Source: Sphingobacterium lumbrici
GTDB lineage: Bacteria > Bacteroidota > Bacteroidia > Sphingobacteriales > Sphingobacteriaceae
Assembly: GCF_006476045.1 (NCBI RefSeq)
Contig: NZ_SRZY01000007.1
Coordinates: 1 to 37,713, forward strand
Length of the DNA: 37,713 nucleotides
Reading direction: 5' to 3'
The notes under the pieces are model-generated. The model did not search any database and had not been told where the DNA came from. It saw nothing but the letters and a program-made list of their open reading frames with translations. Positions 6,413-12,911 of this stretch are shown here, one piece after another (within the stretch, counting starts at the first letter, position 1; each line of letters starts with the position of its first letter). The position numbers and the translations under genes were made by a program.

Positions 6413-7489
6413 AGTATGAAAGCTATTGATTTTTCCGGTTTTGCTTTCCGGGAAGGTAGGCATAATGATTCGGCGGTCATTTGGGTGGATTTCAAATACG
6501 ACCGGGCAAAGATTGATTTGGTCAAATCGCTGAAAGGCAGGTGGAGCAGGTCTAAGAAGTGCTGGTATGTGCCGGACAATACCCATTTCCGGACACTATT
6601 TGGGATGGAGATCCCACCGGTTGGCAAAGGGGTATTGTCCAAATTGTCGCCCGTGAATGCACGGGAGTTGCAACGCATGAAAGAGGTGTTGCAGATGAAA
6701 GCCTACAGCCCGTCCACCATAAAGACCTACATGGTCGAATTTGCACAGTTACTGTATGTGGTGAAAGACGTGCCCATTGATTCGCTGGGCTACGACCGTC
6801 TCCGTGCTTACATCCTTTATTGCATCAATACATTGAAGATTTCGGAAAGTCAACTGCACAGCAGGCTCAACGCCATCAAATTCTATTTTGAACAGGTGCT
6901 CCATAAACCGGATTTCTTTGCCGAAATCCCACGTCCAAAGAAGCCGTCCACTTTGCCAAAGGTGTTGAGTCAAAAGGAAGTAAAACGGATATTCGACGCA
7001 GTAGGAAACCAGAAGCATTTACTGATGTTGCAACTGTGCTACGGAATGGGACTGCGGGTAAGTGAGGTTGTCAATCTGAAAGTGAGCGACATCGACAGTG
7101 GACGGATGCAGGTACTCATCGAAGCGGGCAAGGGAAAGAAAGACCGGTATGTACCGCTACCTACCGCAGTGCTGGATTTGCTGCGGGAGTATTATAAAGC
7201 GTATCGCCCCAAGACTTATCTTTTTGAAGGTCAGTACGGAGGGCGGTATTCCGTCCGCAGTGTTCAAGCTGTGTTTAAGAATGCGATGAAGGCTGCAAAG
7301 GTAAACAGGCCGATAGGGATACACGGTTTGCGGCATAGTTACGCCACACATTTACTGGAATACGGCACGGACATGTCATTCATACAGCAGCTACTTGGTC
7401 ACAATGACATTAAGACCACGATGCTTTATGCAAAAGTCGGCAACGCGCAACTGAATGCAATCAAAAGTCCGTTGGACAGGATTTTGTGA
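6407..7489 (+). CDS. Tyrosine recombinase with unusual N-terminal extension (candidate integron-type integrase)
   Basis: A 360-residue protein. Residues ~7-70 form an extra domain (VDFKYDRAKIDLVKSLKG, WSRSKKCWYVPD) that resembles HARP-like modules. Residues ~85-165 are a SAM-like core-binding domain. The catalytic domain has all the expected residues: R217 (GLRVSE), K242 (GKGKKDR), H306 and R309 (HGLRH), H332 (LGHND) and Y341 (TMLYAKV). The spacing R217 to R309 is 92 residues, as in Xer proteins, against roughly 130 in IntI1, so the additional IntI segment is absent. The C-terminal SPLDRIL does recall the SPLD tail of IntI. It is divergent from the cassettes and about 160 bp from the attI-like core. 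By eye it is more GC-rich than the cassettes. The start could be 6416 instead. Confidence 0.85.
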   Translation: MRSMKAIDFSGFAFREGRHNDSAVIWVDFKYDRAKIDLVKSLKGRWSRSKKCWYVPDNTHFRTLFGMEIPPVGKGVLSKLSPVNARELQRMKEVLQMKAYSPSTIKTYMVEFAQLLYVVKDVPIDSLGYDRLRAYILYCINTLKISESQLHSRLNAIKFYFEQVLHKPDFFAEIPRPKKPSTLPKVLSQKEVKRIFDAVGNQKHLLMLQLCYGMGLRVSEVVNLKVSDIDSGRMQVLIEAGKGKKDRYVPLPTAVLDLLREYYKAYRPKTYLFEGQYGGRYSVRSVQAVFKNAMKAAKVNRPIGIHGLRHSYATHLLEYGTDMSFIQQLLGHNDIKTTMLYAKVGNAQLNAIKSPLDRIL

Positions 7490-7860
7490 CTACAGATTTA
7501 AGGATTATCACAATGGGATTAAATTACTTTAAAAGCAGAAAGCGCTTCGGTTTTTCCCCACATCCGTTTGATGTTGGCAACATACTTGGTTTGAAGAGGG
7601 GGTATGGCAACAACCATTTCCTGCTCAAAATCTACGGATTGGAAAAAGCCGATTTCGAAACCTATTACACCTACCACCTTGATTACTTCTTGTCCACGAA
7701 GCAGGGTTCCGCAAAAGATTTCCTTGCCCATGTGTGGTATATCGTGCAGAAACAGATTGAGCATTTTGAACGAAAAAAACCGTTTTCATCCGAGCATCCC
7801 CGGCATGTGTCGAACATTGAAAAGCTCACCCGAGTTCCAGTAGTACATCGCCATGCGTGA
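7486..7860 (+). CDS. Recombinase-linked hypothetical protein, N-terminal part of a broken gene
   Basis: A 124-residue frame starting with GTG and overlapping the recombinase stop by 4 bases; an ATG at 7513 is an alternative start. It contains HPFDVGNILGLKRGYGNNHF and a helical part FLAHVWYIVQKQIEHF. Its last residues (after NIEKLT) look out of frame. The next frame, after a TAG at 7841-7843, continues with YIAMRDKWNIRPNDVLLKEKDEK, so one original gene was probably split by a small indel. I do not recognise the family. Coupling to the recombinase suggests an accessory function. Confidence 0.55.
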   Translation: MTTDLRIITMGLNYFKSRKRFGFSPHPFDVGNILGLKRGYGNNHFLLKIYGLEKADFETYYTYHLDYFLSTKQGSAKDFLAHVWYIVQKQIEHFERKKPFSSEHPRHVSNIEKLTRVPVVHRHA

Positions 7861-8017
7861 CAAATGGAACATCCGGCCTAACGATGTGCTGCTGAAAGAA
7901 AAAGATGAAAAAATAGATAAACTTGAAGCCTGTATCGGGCAACTCGAAGAACCGCTTAAAACGCATTCGAAATACGGGGTTTCACAGAAAGTGTACGTGG
8001 CGGGTATTTCAGAGTAA
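7853..8017 (+). pseudogene. C-terminal part of the broken recombinase-linked gene
   Basis: A 54-codon frame with a strongly charged coiled-coil-like segment (LLKEKDEKIDKLEACIGQLE), in the frame that continues the upstream gene after a shift near 7826-7843. It ends just before insertion-sequence remnants. It could be translated alone from ATG 7853, but a frameshifted tail of the preceding gene is simpler. Confidence 0.5.
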
Positions 8018-8103
8018 TGGTGCCATTGATTTCGGTCAAACCGTGCCACTTAAAAGATTGCATATTCCAGGGATGTTGACCCCATTCCGGGGATACTGAC
8101 CCC
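8018..8103. mobile_element. Insertion-sequence end remnants (IS21 type)
   Basis: Two copies of GGGATRYTGACCCC-like sequence (8070-8083 and 8089-8103), the short terminal repeats expected at an IS21-family end, next to an istB fragment. Just left, a GTGCCA motif occurs twice (8020-8025, 8043-8048) and may be the end of a second, different element. Confidence 0.55.
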
Positions 8104-8114
8104 CTGATTTTGGT

Positions 8115-8303
8115 TCAAGGGTTGTCAATTACCAATGACCTGACAATATTACCTTTTTTTCTTAGACTTTCTCCTTTCAGGTCAATCCGGTGTGAGGAGT
8201 TTACGATTCGATCTAAAATGGCATCAGCAATAGTTCCTTCGCCGCCGATGATTTCATACCATGCCGACACAGGTATTTGTGATGATATGATTGTCGATCT
8301 TTT
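8115..8303 (-). pseudogene. istB: istB 3' remnant (IS21-family helper ATPase)
   Basis: The minus-strand frame from 8303 to the stop at 8115-8117 gives the conserved C-terminus of IstB (PVSAWYEIIGGEGTIADAIL, HRIDLKGESLRKK). IstB is the AAA+ helper of the IstA transposase. About three quarters of the gene, including the Walker motifs, is missing, and so is istA. The element end lies at about 8103, and the other side is fused directly into a hypothetical gene at about 8304. Confidence 0.8.
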
Positions 8304-8662
8304 ACTATGCCAATGATTTGATAAATTTTCGGATTTTTAAATCGCAAAATGGTAGAAGCCATCGCAAGTCTAACACCTTTCTGTTTGTTGCTTAAAAGCC
8401 GAAGTAGAATGTCGTTTGTCAATTCGTAGTTAAGTTGTGTATCGTCTTTGCTAATTTGATTTATCAGTTTTAATGTTTCTATGTCTAACAAAGCGTATCT
8501 GCTAACTTTCCAGAGAACAATTTCGTTGACTATGTTTTGGTCAAAGTCAGAATTTAAGTTATCAAGTTTTGCTGTTAGTTCATCTTGATAATTGTATGTA
8601 ACATTTTGTCTGTCTTCTGCTGTTGGTTTTATGTCGTTAATAGTTCGTATACGAATTTGCAA
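8304..8662 (-). pseudogene. Hypothetical protein truncated by the IS21 remnant
   Basis: The N-terminal ~119 codons of a gene from ATG 8662, ending in MASTILRFKNPKIYQIIGIV. After that the frame runs out of phase into the istB remnant, adding about 30 unrelated residues until 8213. The protein is mostly helical (LLDIETLKLINQI, LTNDILLRLLSNKQKGVRL); I recall similar unnamed Bacteroidota proteins but no function. Orientation and base composition match the cassette genes to the left, so it may be old cassette cargo. Confidence 0.6.
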
Positions 8663-8675
8663 TTAAATGTCATTG

Positions 8676-8897
8676 TTATTTCTCTATGTAGTTGCCAAAA
8701 GAAAAACCTGTTGTGCCTTGATATTCTACTTTATACCAATAACCACTTTTCCCATTTATGTAGTCGTGTTCAACGTCTGTTTCAAGAACTGTCAGTTTTG
8801 CTTGGTAAGGTGCGGTTATCAGTAAATTTCCGTTTTTATTCGGTTGGTCTCTTATTGAACGTCCGGTTACTAACATTTCTTCTGGAGTCAGCACCAC
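8676..8897 (-). CDS. SH3-like small protein, N-terminus uncertain
   Basis: A 73-residue frame with a bacterial SH3-like fold (GRSIRDQPNKNGNLLITA, then SGYWYKVEYQGTTGFSFGNYIEK, where the last motif is typical for SH3b domains). The start used is a GTG. In another frame, an ATG at about 8919 begins MASCNHCGRG, a two-cysteine knuckle that would run straight into this domain if one base were gained or lost. The original protein may therefore have had an N-terminal zinc-ribbon start. It lies 13 bases upstream of the truncated hypothetical gene and is likely cotranscribed with it. Confidence 0.55.
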   Translation of the reverse strand: MVLTPEEMLVTGRSIRDQPNKNGNLLITAPYQAKLTVLETDVEHDYINGKSGYWYKVEYQGTTGFSFGNYIEK

Positions 8898-9146
8898 CTC
8901 GTCCGCAGTGATTACAAGATGCCATAATTGTAAATTTTTAATTTGTCGTTTATAGTTATGTGGTGTCGTCCCAAACTTGCTACCAACGTACCTTTTTACT
9001 GCAACGGTATATCGCCAATCATTCTCTATATCCGAATTGCGTCAACGGCTATGGTAAAAATAGTAAAAACCTATAAACTAGCAAGATATATCTTATTTTT
9101 TTAAAAGAAAGCGAAACAAAATCTGATTTTATTTATTTTATGGAGT

Positions 9147-9640
9147 ATGGATAGCGAAAGAATTGTTACAGTATTTGTAGAGCGTATGCGTTTGCAGCGC
9201 TACACACCTAGTACGATCAGATCTTACAAGGAATATGCACAGGTATTTTTTACACACTACGGGTCAATACGATAAGCAGGCGCAAATACCCATTGAAAGT
9301 ATAGAAGCATTTATCAATAAGAAAGTTGTGAACGAACAAATCAGTTCTTCCTGCCAGCAGTCGCTGGTAGGGGCGATCAAGAAGTTATATTTATTACAGC
9401 TTGATCAGTCGCTCAGACTTGATTACCTTTTGCCTAAACGTAGTGAAACAAGTTACCTAAATTCTTCTCCAAAGAAGAGGTGCGATGTATATTAGATGGT
9501 ATGAATAATCTTAAGCATAGAGCAATATTGATGACAATCTATAGCTGTGGACTACGGCTTAGTGAATTGTTAAATCTGAAGATTAACGGATGTAGGGTCT
9601 TCAGATCAGATTATAAGAATCAGTTGCAATTCCAAAGTTA
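9147..9640 (+). pseudogene. Decayed tyrosine recombinase
   Basis: From ATG 9147 the frame gives a SAM-like N-terminus (VERMRLQRYTPSTIRSYKEY) and stops at 9273. A second frame continues from about 9275 (IPIESIEAFINKK...LYLLQLDQSLRLDYLLPKR). A third takes over near 9455 (LPKFFSKEEVRCILDG, YSCGLRLSELLNLKIN). The match ends near 9590 just after the first catalytic arginine, so the K, HxxRH and Tyr parts are gone. It has two frameshifts plus a 3' deletion. It is distinct from the intact recombinase at 6407: it lacks the extra N-terminal domain. Confidence 0.8.
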
Positions 9641-9696
9641 ATGTAGGCGGTACAACCATCTACGTATGGACTGTTCCCGAGCGGGAAACAAAATAA
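9592..9696 (+). pseudogene. Orphan C-terminal gene fragment
   Basis: An open stretch of about 34 codons (VGSSDQIIRISCNSK, VGGTTIYVWTVPE) with a beta-rich, secreted-protein look, starting where the recombinase remnant ends and followed at once by a terminator hairpin. It looks like the tail of a chromosomal gene cut by the insertion. Not recognised. Confidence 0.35.
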
Positions 9697-9700
9697 TCCT

Positions 9701-9725
9701 AAAGTCTTCTAAAAAGACTTTTTTA
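9701..9725 (+). terminator. Rho-independent terminator
   Basis: AAAGTCTT and AAGACTTT form an 8-bp stem, followed by further T residues. It lies 5 bases after the stop of the orphan fragment on the plus strand. Confidence 0.7.
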
Positions 9726-9726
9726 C

Positions 9727-9844
9727 GTCATTTCGAACGAAACGTAATGGAGTTGAGAAATCTAAAAACTTCAAAAATGTAGATTTGTTCACAGCGAGCT
9801 CGTAAGCTCGGTTCTCCATTTCGCTTCGCTTCAGTCGAAATGAC
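9727..9844. repeat. Palindromic dispersed repeat
   Basis: Begins GTCATTTCGA and ends with its exact complement TCGAAATGAC, with further imperfect pairing inside and a nested hairpin GAGCTcgtaAGCTC (9796-9809). From general knowledge, elements with GTCATTTCGA...TCGAAATGAC ends are scattered in Bacteroidota intergenic DNA. No coding capacity. Confidence 0.65.
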
Positions 9845-9867
9845 TGATATTTTTAGTTTCGTGTATA

Positions 9868-10284
9868 TTAATTTACAACTACCCCTTCGCTAATAGAAAC
9901 TTTTATACGCATTGCCTCCGGGCGTATAGGCGTCAGCCTTCTGTCTTCCGCATATACTGTAACCTCACCAGGGTTAGCAGCATAGTTTGCCGAAAAATGA
10001 TAATTCTCAATAGTAGCAGGTACTATTTCATAGAAATCAGCTCGGTGATCATAACTTATCGCCACATTTACAACTCCTTCCTCCACGATAAGAGACGTAA
10101 GTTGTGGTATGGATAATGTGATTTGGTAAGTATTGGAGCCAGTTTCTCTCGACCAATCATTAGGAACTACATCAAAAAGGTAAGTTTTTGTAGGAGCTAC
10201 ATCATAATATTCTTCTTTAGTACACGAATTAAATGAAAGTAAAGAAACACTACCTATGGCAAGGGCGAGTAATATTTTTTTCAT
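9868..10284 (-). CDS. Small secreted lipoprotein
   Basis: A 138-residue protein. Residues 1-20 are a lipoprotein signal (KK, hydrophobic ALAIGSVSLLSFNSC) with Cys20 as the lipidation site, followed by acidic residues. The mature part is beta-rich, with the segments TYQITLSIPQL and MRIKVSISEGVV. It looks like the hypothetical lipoproteins common in Bacteroidota; function unknown. It is a single gene downstream of hemL, separated by about 240 bases, so probably its own unit. Confidence 0.75.
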   Translation of the reverse strand: MKKILLALAIGSVSLLSFNSCTKEEYYDVAPTKTYLFDVVPNDWSRETGSNTYQITLSIPQLTSLIVEEGVVNVAISYDHRADFYEIVPATIENYHFSANYAANPGEVTVYAEDRRLTPIRPEAMRIKVSISEGVVVN

Positions 10285-10374
10285 GGGATCGATTGTTAAG
10301 TTAGTAAAATATGTTTTTTAATAATTTTAAGACCTGATAAAATGTTATTGGTTTAATCTTAGCAAATATATTGC

Positions 10375-10430
10375 CATAAAAACCTGCGTGACGTTTGGAT
10401 AACGCTGACAGCCATAGAGGTTCTTGAGGG
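10375..10430. repeat. Dispersed hairpin element, copy 1
   Basis: Starts CATAAAAACCTGCGTGA and folds back through AGAGGTTCTT. The first 17 bases match the element at 16051-16067 at 16 positions. Confidence 0.45.
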
Positions 10431-10521
10431 CTAATGAACCGAGTGTAACGAGCTCATTGGTGCCTTTAAAAATACAAAGGTATCAATAACACAGAAGGAA
10501 GTCCATTGATCTTATTTGTGG

Positions 10522-11835
10522 TTATGCGAATACAACTTCTAATGCTTCTTGAATAGCAATATGTGTAGCCTCTAGATCCTCGTATGTATGTGCTGCAGAA
10601 ATAAAACCAACTTCATAACCAGAAGGACCGAAATATATACCTCGGTTTAATAATTCGCGGTGCATTACTTTATATTTTTCCATAGATGAAGGATCAATCT
10701 GATCAGCACGCTGAATTTTTTCATCTTGAGAAAAAGCAAACCAAAAGATAGAGCCGACTGTGAAGATGGATACAGGGTGATTTTTTTTGGTTATGAAATC
10801 ACGGATGCGTTTGACAAAAGTTAGCGTTGTTTCTTCCAGTTTTTCATAGAATCCGGGTTGAGATAAGATAGAAAGTGTTGCGATCCCAGCGGCCATGGCA
10901 ACAGGATTGCCAGACAATGTACCAGCTTGATAAACACCTCCATCCGGAGAGATATGTCCCATGATCTCTTTAGATGCTCCATAAGCACCTACCGGCATTC
11001 CACCGCCAATAATTTTACCGTAAGTCAAAATGTCGGGCTGGATATCATAATACCGTGCCGCACCTTCAAAGCCCAGGCGAAAGCCCGTGATGACTTCATC
11101 AAAAATCAGCAACGAACCGTTGGAAGTAGTGATATCCCTTAAATACTCTATATATGCTTTATCCTGAATAAGGAGTCCGTTATTTGCAGGTACACCCTCG
11201 ATAATTACTGCGGCGATCTGGTCTTCAAAATCTGAAAATACTTTATCCAAAGCAGCTTTATCATTTAATGCGATAACGATTGTTTCATCGGCAAAAGCCT
11301 TCGGAACACCCGCAGAAGATGTTTCTCCAAATGTCACTAATCCGGATCCGGCTTTTACCAATAAGGAATCAGAATGTCCATGGTAGCAGCCTTCAAATTT
11401 GACGATTTTGTCCCGTTTGGTATATCCACGCGCGAGACGAATGGCAGACATGACCGCTTCCGTACCAGAGCTGACGAAGCGAATTTTTTCGATATATCGA
11501 TTATTCGATATAATTAGATCGGCTAATGAATTCTCCAGTTGAGTTGGTGCGCCAAAGCTTAATCCTTTATTCAGTTGAGCTGAGACAGCTTCGCGGATTT
11601 CAGTATTATTGTGTCCCAAAATTAACGGTCCCCATGAGCAGCAGTAGTCTATAAATTCATTGCCATCGGCATCCCATAAATGCGCCTTATCGCCACGTTC
11701 GATAAAGAGCGGTGTGCCATAGACAGATTTAAATGCACGAACTGGAGAATTGACACCTCCGGGAAAATAATTTTTAGCCTTTTCAAATAGTTCTGCTGAT
11801 TTTGTACGTGAAATATCCGGTACTTGACTTGTCAT
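10522..11835 (-). CDS. hemL: Glutamate-1-semialdehyde 2,1-aminomutase
   Basis: A 437-residue PLP enzyme that converts glutamate-1-semialdehyde into 5-aminolevulinate in the C5 route to heme. Seen: PGGVNSPVRAF near residue 26, the RFVSSGTEAVMSAIRLAR cofactor-phosphate region, LIFDEVITGFRLG with the PLP-pairing Asp, and TYGKIIGGGMPVGAYG with the Schiff-base lysine at about 270. Length is normal for the family. It is the last gene of the minus-strand heme operon, 43 bases after hemB. Position and motifs separate it from ordinary class-III aminotransferases. Confidence 0.95.
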   Translation of the reverse strand: MTSQVPDISRTKSAELFEKAKNYFPGGVNSPVRAFKSVYGTPLFIERGDKAHLWDADGNEFIDYCCSWGPLILGHNNTEIREAVSAQLNKGLSFGAPTQLENSLADLIISNNRYIEKIRFVSSGTEAVMSAIRLARGYTKRDKIVKFEGCYHGHSDSLLVKAGSGLVTFGETSSAGVPKAFADETIVIALNDKAALDKVFSDFEDQIAAVIIEGVPANNGLLIQDKAYIEYLRDITTSNGSLLIFDEVITGFRLGFEGAARYYDIQPDILTYGKIIGGGMPVGAYGASKEIMGHISPDGGVYQAGTLSGNPVAMAAGIATLSILSQPGFYEKLEETTLTFVKRIRDFITKKNHPVSIFTVGSIFWFAFSQDEKIQRADQIDPSSMEKYKVMHRELLNRGIYFGPSGYEVGFISAAHTYEDLEATHIAIQEALEVVFA

Positions 11836-11878
11836 AGCTGTTTTTTTCTGAAAGTAATTGTTTTGTTAATTCAATGTG

Positions 11879-12850
11879 TTATCTCAACCAACCTTTTTCT
11901 AATACTTCTTTCGCATGATAAGTGAGAATTGAAGTAGCTCCGGCGCGGCGGAAGCTTAGCAAAGTTTCAAGAATTGCACTTTCTTGTAACCACCCATTTT
12001 GAATAGCAGCTTTGATCATGGCATACTCTCCCGATACATTATAAGCTGCGATAGGAAGATCAAAATTGTCGTGTAATAACTTAATGATATCCAAATAAGG
12101 CAGACCAGGTTTTACCATTAAAAAATCTGCTCCTTCTTCTACATCCAGTTGTGCCTCAATCAATGCTTCACGCGCATTTGCCGGATTCATTTGATATGTT
12201 TTTTTATCCCCTTTTTTGGGAGCAGAACCTAATGCGTCACGGAAAGGTCCGTAAAATGATGAAGCATATTTTGCGGTATAAGACATCAGTGAGACATGGG
12301 TAAAACCATTTTCGTCCAGTACGTTTCGGATGTAGCCGATACGTCCGTCCATCATATCTGAGGGGGCGATGATATCAGCACCCGCTTGAGCGTGAGCCAA
12401 TGCCATTTTACCTAATACAACGAGGGTTTCATCGTTTAATATCTCACCGTTTTCAACAATACCATCGTGTCCGTCTGAACTATATGGATCCATAGCGACA
12501 TCAGTAAGGATACAGGCTTCCGGGAAATACTTTTTTACAGCCGCTATAGCTCTCAGGTAAAGGGTTCCTTCGCGGTAGCTTTCGGTAGCAAATTTATCCT
12601 TTAACGATTCTTCAACTGCCGGGAATATATCGAAAGCATTTAATCCTAATTTCAGACAACTTTCAATTTCACGAAGCAAATTATCAACAGAATGACGATA
12701 TATCCCTGGCATTGATGATACTTCTGTTTTCTGATTTTCACCTTCAACAATGAAGAGTGGGAAAATCAAATTTGAAGGTAATAAATGTGTCTCCTGAATC
12801 ATGTCACGGATGACAGCAGATTTTCTATTTCTTCTTGGACGTTGTAACAT
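11879..12850 (-). CDS. hemB: Delta-aminolevulinic acid dehydratase (porphobilinogen synthase)
   Basis: About 323 residues from ATG 12850 (MLQRPRRNRKS, the usual family start); an upstream in-frame ATG at 12877 would add nine atypical residues. It joins two 5-aminolevulinates into porphobilinogen. Schiff-base lysines are seen in MSYTAKYASSFYGPFRDA and DFLMVKPGLPYLD. The metal site reads DVAMDPYSSDGHDG, with Asp and Ser where zinc-type enzymes have cysteines, so this is a magnesium/potassium-type enzyme by family knowledge. It lies 61 bases after hemCD and 43 before hemL. Confidence 0.95.
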   Translation of the reverse strand: MLQRPRRNRKSAVIRDMIQETHLLPSNLIFPLFIVEGENQKTEVSSMPGIYRHSVDNLLREIESCLKLGLNAFDIFPAVEESLKDKFATESYREGTLYLRAIAAVKKYFPEACILTDVAMDPYSSDGHDGIVENGEILNDETLVVLGKMALAHAQAGADIIAPSDMMDGRIGYIRNVLDENGFTHVSLMSYTAKYASSFYGPFRDALGSAPKKGDKKTYQMNPANAREALIEAQLDVEEGADFLMVKPGLPYLDIIKLLHDNFDLPIAAYNVSGEYAMIKAAIQNGWLQESAILETLLSFRRAGATSILTYHAKEVLEKGWLR

Positions 12851-12911
12851 ATTATTAGTATTTAGATTAAAGAACAAGGATGAAAGACAAAAAAGTCCTT
12901 AACCTTTGTTC

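Larger units (their letters stand above)
120..7489 (-). mobile_element. Integron-like element: four cassettes plus divergent tyrosine recombinase
   Basis: The cassettes are read on the minus strand. Predicted cut points (AA|C on the plus strand, G|TT on the minus strand) give cassette 4 = 5195-6244, cassette 3 = 3203-5194, cassette 2 = 1229-3202 and cassette 1 = 120-1228. Each cassette holds one to three minus-strand genes followed by a hairpin site. The recombinase gene at 6407-7489 is divergent, and an attI-like core with a promoter lies between, which is the classical intI-attI-cassettes order. Seen: site similarity, paired cassette ends, gene polarity. Known: integron cassettes have R'' and R' boxes that pair in this way. 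Inferred: that this recombinase moves these cassettes. The alternative is an array mobilised by an integrase elsewhere, with this recombinase next to it by chance. Confidence 0.7.

Noticed and set aside
6407..7489. Calling the recombinase intI
   Set aside because: Catalytic spacing is Xer-like and the extra IntI segment is missing, so the context supports integron function but the family name does not.
9727..9844. A fifth attC-like site
   Set aside because: Although palindromic, it lacks the AACGG and ATGTT boxes and any paired tag; it fits a dispersed Bacteroidota repeat instead.
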